Assembly: GCF_905147045.1 (NCBI RefSeq)
Contig: NC_065889.1
Coordinates: 8,809,001-8,873,000, forward strand
Source of the DNA: Nymphalis io
Lineage: Eukaryota > Arthropoda > Insecta > Lepidoptera > Nymphalidae
Length of the DNA: 64,000 nucleotides
Direction: 5' to 3'
The first letter of the stretch is position 1, and the number at the start of each line of letters is the position of its first letter. The notes below the pieces were generated by a model. It saw only the letters and a list, made by a program, of their open reading frames with translations. It was not told the origin of the DNA and did not search any database. Made by a program: the position numbers and the translations under genes. Positions 12,823-25,246 of this stretch are shown here, in pieces.

Positions 12823-13524
12823 CTATGGGGCACTTCAACGAATAAATCGCAGCCGGTAGCCATCTCCCGCAGTGCTGCGAGCCCCTCTCCCTCAACCTCT
12901 TCCCCTACGAGACCCATCCGCAAACCCGATTTCCTCTCGGTTCCCGAGGCACCCCTTCTTCGTACCCACCCTCCTCCAGATGTAGGTGTATTTTGGGATG
13001 CGGAGAGCTCATTCGGTTCTGAATCGGATGACGATCTATCACCGCACAGCCTCCTCAGTAGTGTTCCCTCATCGTACTCCCCCCATCGGAGCTTCTTCAG
13101 TGGTGACATCGACATCCCCGACTCGTGCATTTATCAGAACAAGATACTCAAGTTTATTCGTTTTAGTTATTATTACATGTTAAGTTTATGTATTTGTGCT
13201 TATTTTAGGCGTAAGTTACTCACCAAGTCTGAGTTTCCGTACTCTCGTTACGTTTTATTTTTCCATCGCAAGGAATTCAGGAGGAAAGGCGCGATAGACG
13301 AAATTGAATCTTTAGACCTTATTGATCGCGTGACGTTGATATTTGAGATTTTGTCGTACCAATGTCTCATCACAAAAGTACTCAAGTGTATATTCTCCAC
13401 TCTGTTTCTAGTTTCCGTGGGTATTTTGGTTCGTATGCTCTTCGACTACGTTACCTGTCCCGCTCACGAAAAGAGCGATTTTGATGATTTATTACAGCAT
13501 GACGACGTAATTTTAAATACCTAG
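12823..13524 (+). CDS. Open frame continuing eEF1A past its stop codon; unknown protein
   Basis: Immediately after the eEF1A TAA (12820-12822, followed by CTA) the same frame stays open for 233 codons to TAG at 13522-13524. The first ~60 codons are Ser/Pro-rich (SAASPSPSTSSP, RTHPPPDVGVFW). An acidic stretch follows (SFGSESDDDLSPH), then a hydrophobic segment around 13165-13210, a basic region (FFHRKEFRRKG), a clear membrane-like helix CIFSTLFLVSVGILVRMLF at 13387-13443, and an acidic C terminus. The first in-frame ATG is only at 13177 (115 residues). I recognise no family. It could be translated by stop-codon readthrough, by splicing exon 9 to the in-frame AG at 12851-12852, as part of another gene, or not at all. 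Membrane topology and coding status are inference. Confidence 0.4.
   Translation, partial: LWGTSTNKSQPVAISRSAASPSPSTSSPTRPIRKPDFLSVPEAPLLRTHPPPDVGVFWDAESSFGSESDDDLSPHSLLSSVPSSYSPHRSFFSGDIDIPDSCIYQNKILKFIRFSYYYMLSLCICAYFRRKLLTKSEFPYSRYVLFFHRKEFRRKGAIDEIESLDLIDRVTLIFEILSYQCLITKVLKCIFSTLFLVSVGILVRMLFDYVTCPAHEKSDFDDLLQHDDVILNT
12841..12846 (+). promoter_or_regulatory. Possible proximal poly(A) signal of eEF1A
   Basis: AATAAA lies 18 bases after the eEF1A stop codon. Other candidates are at 13585-13590 and 13970-13975. Use of the first would remove the downstream open frame from the mRNA; use of the distal ones would keep it. Confidence 0.35.
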
Positions 13525-16268
13525 TTTTGTCATAAAGTTATAAACTTATTTAAGATTAATCTTTTCCATACTTCAGTAGGTAAAAATAAAAAGTTATTTT
13601 CTTAAGATTGAACATGTGTATGTAAGTAGAAGATAAACATCAGAGTGTAGAAATGAGGGTGGTTGGTTCTAAACTGACTTCCCATAGTTGATTTTAGACG
13701 TACGTTATAAAGCGTTAAGAACGTTTTGATAGAAATTGAGGAATTTGTAAAGTGAAATGTAATTTATGTTCCTAGTTTAATCTATACTCTTATATTTTAT
13801 AAAATTAATTCGCCTGTTAACGGTAAAGACGCAAAGGTTTAAACATTCAATTTGAATTTCGATAACTGTTTAGATTTACATAGGTACGGAGAGAACTCAA
13901 TCTTATTAAGCTAAATGTATCTTTGTAATTTTTTCAATAATTTTGTAAAGACCTTGATCCTGATAAACCAATAAAGAAGCTACTGGTATCGATAATTTTA
14001 TTTCTAACACAATGTACCTTGTATAATATGACAAACAAATGCAAGGTGTCCTTATACTCACGATCAACGGAGTGTGCATTAGAATGTAATCTTTATTTTT
14101 TGAGTTCGAGGTCTAATAATTATGTATGTTCGGTTACAAAATAGGCACTTAATGACTTTAGAAAGAGAAATACACAATACTGGCTGTATATAATTTTCGC
14201 ATAGGCTGAAAAATCATAATGACTGGCCATTTTTCTTAAATAATATTTTATTGATGATACCATAGATACCAAATATTTACACAAAGGTACTACACAATAC
14301 TAAAAATGTACTGTATCCTGATAATATTTTATCTCTGTCTTATCCCATCCCATATCGTAGAAAATTGTAGATGGATCTGGTAATTAGTACCAAAGGAGAA
14401 TGACCAAAAATCCCGACCTTGGTCCAAATATCCACCAATAACCTATGTCATAAAATAGTGTACTAAATAGTGAGTCATTATAACCAGACCGCAACAAAAA
14501 ATATGCTGTCAGTAAAAAGTTATATCCGAAAAACAATGTCTGCAACAATGAAACGCTGTCGGCCAATTAAGATAAGAGCATAAGTCATTTCTTTACTTCA
14601 CTTAGTATCCCGTGTTAGGTTTTCGCTGAAATAGATTTTGATCAAAGGCCCGGAAGAAAGAAACATAACGCGTGTTTCAAGTACCTGGTACTACTCTAGG
14701 TACTCAGATAAAAACCGATTGCGTTAGTGCTCTAGCGCATTATTTGTTAAGTGCGAAAGGGATAAAAATAGTGTTATCTTCAATTTGCGCGGGGTTATCG
14801 ATGAATTATCATTAGCATAGCATAAAGAGTTACCTGCGCACAATTATAATGGTTTTAAATAAATAATGAAGCATAAAAAGCTAAATCATTATTATTTTTC
14901 AAATGTAGTCATAACAGTATAAAAAAAAACTAATAAAAACGAATAAAAGTTAAAATGTCAATATAACAAATTTCACACAATGATTGTTTACATAAATTCA
15001 TCATATAATACAAGGGAATAAACGTTTAAACTTTTTTTTATATGTAATATTAAGTATTCAAATACTTCATCTTTTAGATTTTATTTTGTTTAATTTAAAA
15101 AAATTAATTAAAAAAAAAAAGCTACATTAAACGCTAATGAATTCAACAAAGGACAATTTTAATAATGTATATATTAATATGTATAAATATTTAAATTAAT
15201 ATTTAAATGTTTTTCATTTTATGATCCAAAATCTAACTTAAAAAACAGCCTTAGGCCACAAAATAAAATAATGGAGTGCGTAGAACAAACATGAAACCAA
15301 ATTAATATTCTACCGCAAAACAGCAGCACTTGGTATTATTGTGTTCCGGTTTGAAGGGTGAGTGAGCCAGTGTTATTACAGGCACAAGGGACATAACATC
15401 TTAGTTCCCAAGGTTGGTGGCGCATTGGTTATGTAAGCGATGGCTAACATCTCTTACAATGCCAATGTATATAGGCGTTGGTGACCACTTACAATCAGGT
15501 CTAATATAAAAGAACCTGCTCATATGTTATTTGTTGTGAAACTGCATGGCCGCGGCATACCTAGGTATTTTATATAATTACAAGGTAGTCTCTACTCAGA
15601 GTTACCAGTGTATTAAAATTAATATTGAGTTTACAATTATTAATGTTTAATAGATGTTGTTCCTTTACAATATGAAATAAAATAAAACTTACATATAAAG
15701 CATGTTAACAATAAACAGCCATTTAAGTCCTTCCTTTTATAAATTTCTTAATTCAAAATCTTTTCACTTATTTATTTTCTGTGTTCATTTTCGGTAATAT
15801 TGTTGCTTGACCTTGATAAACTAAAAAACTTAGGATATTATTTTTAAATTTTAATCCAACATTATTTGAATCCCTATATAACAATTATTAATATTTGTAG
15901 AAGGAGGAAGTAAAGATATATTATGATATACCTGAAAGTTTTAGTTCATTACATTATATTATTTTTAATTGCGCTGATGGAGTTAATTTTTCATAACAAA
16001 ATTTAATATTTAAATTTATTTATAAGTTATTTAGAATATATGTTATTAATATTTCTTGTAGATATAACTTTAGAATATGCTTTTATTAAGCTGATAAATG
16101 AACAGCATTGTTATACCTTCAGGTTCTTTAAAGAGAAAAAAAACAAGAAAAACTAACCATTGTTACCAACGTTATAAATTTATAAGTAGGTACTGTAAAA
16201 TATTTACATTACATTAATTGATAAAGTTTATTATACGAAACATTTCAGATTTCGTTAAAAAAATATTT
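13525..16268. other. Intergenic region between eEF1A and Gfat
   Basis: Contains distal eEF1A 3'UTR with poly(A) signals near 13585 and 13970, then AT-rich DNA with no coding-like frame, and one family A retroposon (15303-15526, separate entry). Confidence 0.5.
15303..15526 (+). repeat. Retroposon family A copy, plus orientation, truncated
   Basis: Here the element reads in the plus orientation: ATTCTACCGCAAAACAGCAG, then the TTCCGGTTTGAAGGGTGAGT block, to the CTGCTCATATG block. The first ~60 bases and the poly(A) tail are missing and the tail end is diverged. Confidence 0.75.
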
Positions 16269-16443
16269 TGACGTTAACATTGACGTTTCCTACATTCCTA
16301 CTGACATTGACGTATTCGAATAGAAAATATGTGTTTATTTAAAGGGTAGTCAGAAGTCATAGTAGAACTGGTTTTTGCCGATGCTTGCTGATATTTACGA
16401 TACCAACAAGTAGTATCTACGATAACGAAACATGATGACGTGT
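16269..16443 (+). promoter_or_regulatory. Cluster of TGACGT motifs upstream of Gfat
   Basis: TGACGT occurs at 16269, 16281, 16308 and 16436, the last as TGACGTGT. These match CRE/ATF half-sites, and the last is close to the unfolded-protein-response element bound by XBP1/ATF6-type factors. In mammals GFAT1 is a direct XBP1 target, so the cluster may be regulatory. The match is by eye only. Confidence 0.35.
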
Positions 16444-16590
16444 GCTTTGCCGTAAGTGAAAGTAACTTATTAGTGGTAGGAGTTATATACGAAGGCCTTC
16501 AATATCGGTTGTATATTGTGTAGCGCGCAGTCTCTCGGTAGTTGTGGTTTCGTGCACCCGAATCTGCGTAAACGTTCTGCTCCGCTTACG

Positions 16591-18615
16591 ATGTGTGGAA
16601 TTTTCGCATATATTAATCATCTTACGCCAAAGACCCGGCGAGAGATATTGGAATTGCTGGTCAATGGATTAAAACGTTTGGAATACCGTGGTTATGATTC
16701 AGCGGGTGTTGCTATCGATGCCGCTGATCAAAAGGATATAGCCGTAGTGAAGAAAAGTGGAAAAGTAGCCGCCCTCGAAGAATTGCTTCAAGAGCGTAGC
16801 CTTGAATTAGCTGTTGAAGAAACCGTAGAATCGCATTGTGGTATTGCTCACACTCGTTGGGCGACTCACGGTGAGCCAAGTGCCATCAATTCGCATCCGC
16901 AACGATCAGGCGAGGACAACTCGTTTGTTGTTATTCACAATGGCATCATTACTAACTATAAAGAAGTCAAAACCTTTCTTGAAAATAAAGGCTACATATT
17001 TGAATCTCAGACCGATACTGAGATAATAGCGAAGCTGATACACCACATATATCATCAACACAAAGACTACAGCTTCCAGGAACTGGTTGAACAGGTAACT
17101 CAACAACTTGAAGGAGCTTTTGCTTTGTGTTTCAAGTCTCGTTTCTTCCCAAACGAGTGTGTGGCTACAAGACGTGGTAGCCCTTTGCTTGTAGGAATTA
17201 AAACAAGGAGGCGCTTATCAAGTGACCATGTTCCGATTATGTATACCAACAATAAAGCAACTAGAGGTGTTGTACCCTCAGTACCCAGAGTTAACAGTCA
17301 TGCTCACTTTGAACCAGAGGAAGAAAGAGATGTTGAATATTTCTTTGCATCTGATGCTTCAGCTGTCATAGAACATACAAATAGAGTGCTCTATTTTGAG
17401 GATGATGATGTAGCACACATTAGAGATGGAGTTCTCAGCATTCACCGTATGTCTGGCAGCAGCGCAGACCCACATCAGAGAGAAATCCTAACTCTGAAAC
17501 TTGAAATACAGCAGATTATGAAAGGTAATTATGATTATTTCATGCAGAAAGAAATTTTTGAACAATCTGAATCTATTATAAACACAATGAGAGGACGTCT
17601 AAACTTTGCTAATGGTACCGTAACTCTTGGTGGCATTAAGGATTACATTCCAGAAATAAAGAGATGCAGACGGTTAATGTTGATTGGATGTGGTACAAGT
17701 TATCATAGTGCTGTTGCTACACGTCAGTTGTTAGAAGAGTTGACAGAACTCCCAGTAATGGTTGAATTGGCTTCTGACTTTTTAGATAGAAACACACCTG
17801 TGTTCCGTGATGATGTTTGTTTCTTTATTTCACAATCAGGAGAAACTGCTGACACGCTTATGGCTCTCCGTTATTGCAAACGTCATGGAGCCCTAATTGT
17901 TGGTATTACTAACACTGTTGGTAGTTCAATCTGTCGTGAATCGCACTGTGGAGTACATATTAATGCAGGCCCGGAAATCGGTGTTGCTTCAACAAAAGCA
18001 TATACATCACAGTTTGTATCTCTAGTTATGTTTGCTTTGGTCATTAGTGAAGATCGTATTTCACTTCAGAAGCGAAGGGCCGATATTATTGAGGGTTTGC
18101 ATGAATTAGACTCTAAAATTCGTCAGGTACTAGCACTAGATGAGAAGGTAAAAGCTTTGGCTGAAGACCTCTACCGACAACGATCACTACTTATCATGGG
18201 TCGTGGTTATAATTTTGCTACTTGTCTTGAAGGGGCCTTAAAAGTAAAGGAACTGACATATATGCACAGTGAAGGCATTATGGCGGGAGAATTGAAGCAC
18301 GGTCCACTGGCTCTCATTGATGATTCCATGCCAGTTATGATGATAGTAATGCGTGACCCCGTTTACACGAAGTGCATGAATGCATTGCAGCAGGTAACAG
18401 CTCGTCAAGGTCGGCCGATCGTGGTTTGCGAGGAAGGAGATACGGAAACTACTTCTCTGGCATCTCGTGTACTTGAAGTTCCGAAAACCGTAGATTGTTT
18501 ACAAGGAGTTCTCACAGTCATTCCTATGCAATTATTAGCATATCATATAGCTGTTTTGCGAGGATGCAATGTAGATTGTCCGAGAAATCTCGCTAAATCT
18601 GTAACCGTTGAATAA
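16591..18615 (+). CDS. Gfat: Glutamine:fructose-6-phosphate aminotransferase (isomerizing), intronless
   Basis: First and rate-limiting enzyme of the hexosamine pathway: fructose-6-P plus glutamine gives glucosamine-6-P, feeding UDP-GlcNAc for chitin, glycoproteins and O-GlcNAc. The 674-residue protein has the family's full length. The start MCGIFAYIN is fixed because Cys2 must become the N-terminal nucleophile of the type-2 glutaminase domain; the frame is open 25 codons upstream but only from non-ATG codons. Domain order: glutaminase (about 2-290, with EYRGYDSAG and TRWATHG), SIS 1 (about 355-495, with GCGTSYHS, SQSGETADT and STKAYTSQ), SIS 2 (about 525-660, with GRGYN, KELTYMHSEG and ELKHGPLAL), and CPRNLAKSVTVE at the end. 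TRRGSPL (Ser197) matches the PKA-regulated site of human GFAT1; RRRLS (Ser210) is a second basic-directed serine. There are no introns across 2 kb, unlike most neighbours. Confidence 0.96.
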   Translation: MCGIFAYINHLTPKTRREILELLVNGLKRLEYRGYDSAGVAIDAADQKDIAVVKKSGKVAALEELLQERSLELAVEETVESHCGIAHTRWATHGEPSAINSHPQRSGEDNSFVVIHNGIITNYKEVKTFLENKGYIFESQTDTEIIAKLIHHIYHQHKDYSFQELVEQVTQQLEGAFALCFKSRFFPNECVATRRGSPLLVGIKTRRRLSSDHVPIMYTNNKATRGVVPSVPRVNSHAHFEPEEERDVEYFFASDASAVIEHTNRVLYFEDDDVAHIRDGVLSIHRMSGSSADPHQREILTLKLEIQQIMKGNYDYFMQKEIFEQSESIINTMRGRLNFANGTVTLGGIKDYIPEIKRCRRLMLIGCGTSYHSAVATRQLLEELTELPVMVELASDFLDRNTPVFRDDVCFFISQSGETADTLMALRYCKRHGALIVGITNTVGSSICRESHCGVHINAGPEIGVASTKAYTSQFVSLVMFALVISEDRISLQKRRADIIEGLHELDSKIRQVLALDEKVKALAEDLYRQRSLLIMGRGYNFATCLEGALKVKELTYMHSEGIMAGELKHGPLALIDDSMPVMMIVMRDPVYTKCMNALQQVTARQGRPIVVCEEGDTETTSLASRVLEVPKTVDCLQGVLTVIPMQLLAYHIAVLRGCNVDCPRNLAKSVTVE

Positions 18616-21600
18616 TATTTTATTTCCTATATAAATATACGATTCAACGATCTCTAGCACAACTACTTGTTGCAAAGGATTTTTTTATACCTAGTTAACA
18701 CGTGTGATATTAAAGAAAAGCAAATTGCAATCTTTTTTTGAAGGCCAATGAAGCGAAAAATATTTACGACAAAATGACAAAATGGCTAAAATGATTTTGT
18801 GTTAATATACATTTACTTACATATGTGCAATTGTTCAATTGACGTTGTATCGATAATATCTTGAATTGATTGTAAATGTATATGGAAGTTTTAATTACAA
18901 AACGAAGGAACGAGTAATTATTAATTAAATGAAAATTTAGATTAATTACGTATATTATTAAATATATGTATATTATAACTTTATTAAGTCATTTTTAAAA
19001 CGATAAAAAGAAAACACATTTTTGTTATTACATCGCTAATTATACATTCCAAATTTTAATGGAATCAAGTTAAACTAAGGCATTTTACGTAACATTCCAC
19101 TGCTACATTTAAAACCGATTAATATTATACAACATTATTATCAGAAAATATATCAAGGTCGTGCCTTTTGTCGTTTGAACCAAATCTGTTTGAGAAAATA
19201 ATATGAATAATTGTAATTTTTACAAAGCTCCATCTCTGTTGTGTGCCTTAGATTTTTATTTACTCCGTGGAACATTAACAAAATAAAAATGCCTTTAAAG
19301 ATTATAGCATAGCATAGATTAACTATATAAAAATACTCTCACTAATATTTTTAAGTTTTAGATGTGATATAGGAATATTATTTTTCCAAAAACAACATAA
19401 AAATAAGAAAATATGTCATTTTAATTATGCAATTTCTTTTCGCTTTGAATTTCAATAATGTTTGCGACCAATTTAGTATAAATATTTTATTTTTATGTAT
19501 GTATCTAGATGAAGTGTTTTTTTTAGTAATTATATAGAAGAATTATTGTATTTTAAGAGCATTATATTTTTTCTGTGGAAATGATGTTTGATCCCAAGAG
19601 GAAAATAGTAATTTATACCAATAAACTAAAATAAGAACCAATTGGATGATTTCGAGATATAGATAACATTATTAAAATACAATAATTTAAAATACTAAAT
19701 TTCTATTCTTTTTCTATTCTTTTTCTTTTTTTCTAAACTTCATTTAGTTTATACATAAATTAATGTAGTAGATGCAGTCGCACAGAATCAACATCCCATT
19801 CAAAAATACTATTGTTTGGAAATATCAATTTCTAGAATTATATAATAGATAGCGTAGAACTAATGTGGTTGTTAAAGAATATTTCAATTGATAGGTATGT
19901 ACTTTTCTTTCTATTTGATTTTAAATCATGCGGTTTACTAGTCACAACAATAAATATATATATATATGTATAGTTAAGAAAAGATGACGTAAATAAAATT
20001 ATTATTGAGAATATTTTAATATGTCTATTGTTGGACTTAAATGTATATTATATAATATATCAAAATTTAAATAAAAAGATATTTGTAAAATGTAAATTGA
20101 TACCTAATACTTAAGTAGTCTACTACCTTTGCTTTTATTCATATAAGTTTATTATTATATATATTGTTAATGGTATAACTCCTTTTTATGTGATAAATAT
20201 TAAGAATTATTTACGCACACTTCGTGCACATGCAATTTCATAGATGTAAAATCCTGTTAAATTTTGAACTATTATACTTAAAATAGAATCTGTACAACAG
20301 ATAATTATGTTGATAATTATTTTAAATTTGTATTTTATTTAGTATTTTAAAAATAAATCTATAAGTTTGATTGTATGTTGTTATTTTCTTTACGATTAAT
20401 TTTTCAAATACACATTTACATGACTAAATACTTGGTAGATAAATTAATTATCGTACAAAATAAACCGAATGGAACTAGAATTTTTAATTTGATACTTTGT
20501 TGTCCTTACAAAACCGGAAGCTGTCCACCCGATATTCCACCCGACCATTGGATCTATTTATTTTTAGATATACAGGTGTATTTTTAAAAATAATCTCAGT
20601 CTCGGGCACGATTTTGATAAAAACTAAAACGGCATCATGGGGTATTTGAAAAACAAATATTCCTAACTAAGGCATTGAACCGGTTGATTTAAAAAAAAAA
20701 CTATAATTACACCGTTTGACAGTGTCAATAATAAAGGCCAAGTACTGGAAATTAATGACTGGAAATTTTTAGGAAAATATATATTCTGTTAGTTTTAATG
20801 TTCGGTATTGTAAGGTATCAAAGTAAAAACTTTTTTGTTATTTAAATTTTTAAACCAATTAACAAAATGTTTTACGGATGAGTTTTATCAAATAAAATAC
20901 ATATTGACTAAAAACCAATGATATCTTAAGGTCAGGGAGAAGTCTTCGTCACCTTTGCCTTTTTAAAAATATAGGTATTTTTAAATATTTAACAAACGGA
21001 ATTTGAATGTAATTATATAGGTAGCGGTCTCGATTTCAAGGTCGGTTTCGAGACGCTTTTAGATCTATAGCACGTTCAACTACAATTTTTGCCACAAACC
21101 TGATTTACCTCGTATATCTTTAATGAAAATTAAACCTTTGCCCGCCACGCCTTAAAACTGATGCGACAATTATTGTTACAGTTGTTATTCGTGTTATGTT
21201 CTTGTATCTGATAACATTGTTGTGTATATTGGTCTAATCTCAGGTATTCTCGGATTGCCCTCCCAAAGGATTATAAATATAAAGAAAGAGAGAGCTTATA
21301 ATATTCCTGCACAATCGGGTAGTCTTGTTTGAGAATGGTCGCGCTGCCCGAACTTGGTCATGGTATTTTAATATATTTAAATAATAAAAAATCGAACTTA
21401 TTTTTTTATATATTATATTTCGAATACATTGTATACTACTGTTCTATTCGTAGGACATAATTAGAATAGTAGGTGTGTATTCTGTATACGTTATGTAAAG
21501 TAAAATTTAATTTGTTTAATTTTATTTAAAAAAGAAACTGATCGTTGTAATTAAAAAATAATTATAATATCGTGATAAATGTACATAATAAAATCGTAAG

Positions 21601-24600
21601 TATTTGTACAATAAACATAATATCGAAATACTAAAGGCACTCCTAAATAATTGGACACCAATTATATCGATAAGTTGATACTATAGTGGTATTTAGTATC
21701 AGCTAGAGAATATTATTCAATTGTGCTAGGTTAATTAATAAGTATCGATGCTAAGAGTAACGCTTGGACGCAACATTTTTTAAGTATTAATGGCCGTACG
21801 GTTTACGCATGTACCCATAATAATTTTTGATATGGATTATTTATGCATTTTTCGTGTTTAAGTAAATTCTGCGGCAACAAAATAAAATCGTGCCATAATG
21901 TATATTATGATAAAATTAATGATAACCATTTACTTTATCACTTTTGTATATAAATCTACTTAGAGTGTTTGTATACACAATTGATACCTTTGAAATAAAC
22001 GATCTATCGAATCGGCTATCTTCGATAAAATATAGATCAAAGCGTTTCCGAGTAACGCGACAATCGCGCTTAACACCTTGTATCGATATCATAACACGTC
22101 GATTGGTTTTCTTTGATTAATTATTAGATAACATTATAATAATTACGTTTTATTATTATACAATTATTTTACTTTCATTGAAACAATTGATTGTTGAAAT
22201 GTTTATAAGTATTTTTTTCTTATTTGCTTAGGTTTAACAGTAGATTAATCAAATAACTAATGTAATGTACACTAATTGCCGACAATTAATATAACTAGCA
22301 ATTCAAAAAGAAAACATAATATGTAACGAGTACCTATACACTTTATTTAATTAATAATTATCTTGGTAATTGAAATTGGGTGGTTATTTTAATGCATTTA
22401 TAATTCAATATATTTTCATTTAATAAGATTGTACACAATCACAGACGATAACGGTTGCTATGCACAAGCAGTAGCCCAATTGCCGTAGCATACGTGCTAA
22501 ATACGATACTATTCTATCTATTCGTCCAATGCCTGCATATGCTTCTTAGAGCTGAGAATGTACACAGTACATAGGTATACTAAACAAAATAACAAGTTAT
22601 ACTTATATCTTGTACATATCCAGGTAGTGAAGACGGTATGGCACAGAGTTACAAGCAGCATAATAGTAATTATGCGCACAACAACAGTTGCAGATTCTCG
22701 ATGGCGTAATTATTGTAATATCTCGACGTAATGAAAAATACATTTACTATACTTATTAATTAATTTTCCAGCGTAAGCTTGTTTGGTGGATTGGGTGTAA
22801 ACAGTCGTGAAATTATTATAAAGCACAGACGTAAAAGTCTCTGAAAGGAATAGTAAATACAAAGAAACCTTTACCATATTATTTCATTTGCTTAATTTAT
22901 AAAAACCACTTTACCGCCATTTTGTTACACTAAGTGCAACTCGTGTTTGCTTTAATTTTTGTAAATTTACTTCTTCAATATAATGTTTTAATTTAGACTA
23001 TATCGTAATTTAACAATCGCTAAACCTAAATAAATAACGAATTTGTGTTTCTGTTATTATACGGGGCAAAAAAATCAATAGATAGAAAAAAATCACTCAT
23101 GTACAATTCTATTAGCTGCCGATCCCGACTTCGTACGGGTACAATTCATACAAAGTAACCCTTTTAATTTTTTTAGTTAGTTTAAAAGTTATAGTCCAAA
23201 TTTCAGATGATGAAAAATTTATTTTTATTTATTTGGATAGGATTTCCTAAATCCGCATTTCAAGTTAAGTCAACCTATAGTTTCGGAGATCTTATGATAA
23301 GTCAGTCAGTGGTATTTCGCTTAAATGTGGCGACAAGAATAAATCCAATAATCCAACAAGGCTTCATGTTAAATTGAAATCTTAATGACACACATTCCTA
23401 GTTTAAATATTTAGTTATTAGGTAAAAATATTAATCTTTCTAATTATAAACATAAAAACATACTTGTGTGTCAAATGATGCAGCCATTTGAGGTAACTTT
23501 GCGTGTTAAAGTCATTGAACTCTGAATCATAAATGCAGTTACTCTTTTCGTTTTTGTTGTTTATGAGTATACTTAACGGAATAGCAGTCTCGCATCAGCG
23601 TAACTGACAAAAAAACAAAAAATGTTTAGATAATATTATGCGAAGTCTACTCGTTACTTCGAATTCCAAAAGCTGCTGTTGTAATAAAAAAACTTTGATT
23701 ATTCATTTTGAAAGGCAGTTGTGTCGTCATACCTGTCTATCATACTGAAATTCGTTGGTGTAAGTATTGCTTAACTAAGTTGCAATGTTTTGAACGGTAT
23801 GTACCTACCTAGTGTATTCTCATAACAACGTATATCATGAGCTCGCCCAAAGAGGTGACGGTTGGCGGGGCTGTGTATATGTGGCGGTAGGCAAGTGGGT
23901 CGGTTGTGAAACAGAGAGAGGCCTGTGTATATATGACTGCAAGAGAGTCCGCTGTCATCTATAAGTTACTAATTACCTACTATTGAAAATCGTAAACGAA
24001 AAAAAAGATTTAATTAAAAATTAAATTATAAATATTTCAAATTGAGGTTTTACAAAATAAAACCTTCAAGATATCTCGTATATAAAATACACACCCGTAT
24101 AGTAAGTTTTATTTTGTATTTAAAGTTCATCGATACTTTTCACCCTCTTTTAGATTGGAAATGAATTAAAATTTAAATCTGCCTAAATTCGTATTGATAT
24201 TTTTTAAATGCCGATTATTTACTTTATTGATATTTTATTTTATTTTATTTTTATTTTAATATTATAATTAGTTTCATAATTATTGCACCTGTCAATGCAA
24301 AGTATTTTTTATTTTATTTGAAACAATAATTTACATTTATAATTAAATATATAACGTCTTAACGTTGAACGTTAATCAGTTTTAAACAATAAATTTAATT
24401 TGATTACGCTTATGACACGCTAATGAGACGAACTCATTGTGTGGTGAAAAAAAAAGTTTGAAACTTACGTTAATAGGTATCTATAGCAAAATTTAATAAT
24501 ACTGTTTGGAAATTCTATTACTACATAAAAAAGAAGAAAAAAATCTAGTTGCCTATTTATGCACTTATCGTTAGTCAGTTTGTATTTATCGTTGAGGCTA

Positions 24601-25220
24601 GTTAGGATAGTTCATATCATTCGCTGGCTGTTAATAGTAATCGTATTTATATACATTTTTGAGTATTTTGTTTTTTTTTTTTAGCATTTTGATCGTTCGA
24701 GTAGCACAAAATATTCCCAATTTAAAGACTCAAGTAAAAAAATAACATTAAATATCTTTCAGTATTTTTATTGTTATTAATCACCAAATAGTAACATTAA
24801 TATTGAAGTACATTTAATCCATTAATTTATACTTAGTCTGAGCCAAGTTCGATATCATTTTCATTGATAAATAAATAATGGATAATTTTAAAATGTAGTA
24901 AACAATACTCAGTACTTCATTATCAATTTAAAATTATTTACAAAGATAAGCATGTATTGTCAAATTCGATTTATCTTATCTAAAATTAAAAAAATATATA
25001 TTGAGAGATTGGAACCTTACGACTAAGTGATGCGCTATGTTTTTTTAATCATTATTTACTTTACGATTTCCTTACTAAATTTTACAACTATAGCATCTGG
25101 CAATCGTTTAAAAATAAACTAGAATGTTTTCTGAATACTTGTACGTATTTGCTAAAGAATGTACGGATACATAATAAAACTCTTAACATTATATGTTTTA
25201 GAAAATAAGACTATAACAAC
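18616..25220. other. Gene-poor AT-rich region after Gfat
   Basis: Gfat 3'UTR then AT-rich DNA with no recognisable coding frame or RNA gene. There is a TTTTA-type low-complexity run near 24229-24260. A somewhat GC-richer stretch at 23840-23960 contains no convincing frame. Weak or fast-evolving exons could be missed by eye. Confidence 0.4.
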
Positions 25221-25246
25221 ATAACATAACATAACATAACATAACA
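25221..25246. repeat. (ATAAC)5 microsatellite
   Basis: Five perfect ATAAC units at 25221-25245, preceded by a partial unit. A simple repeat, too short to matter structurally. Confidence 0.9.

Noticed and set aside
16516..16590. 25-codon N-terminal extension of Gfat
   Set aside because: It opens with TTG, has no ATG, and would bury Cys2, which must be N-terminal for glutaminase activity.
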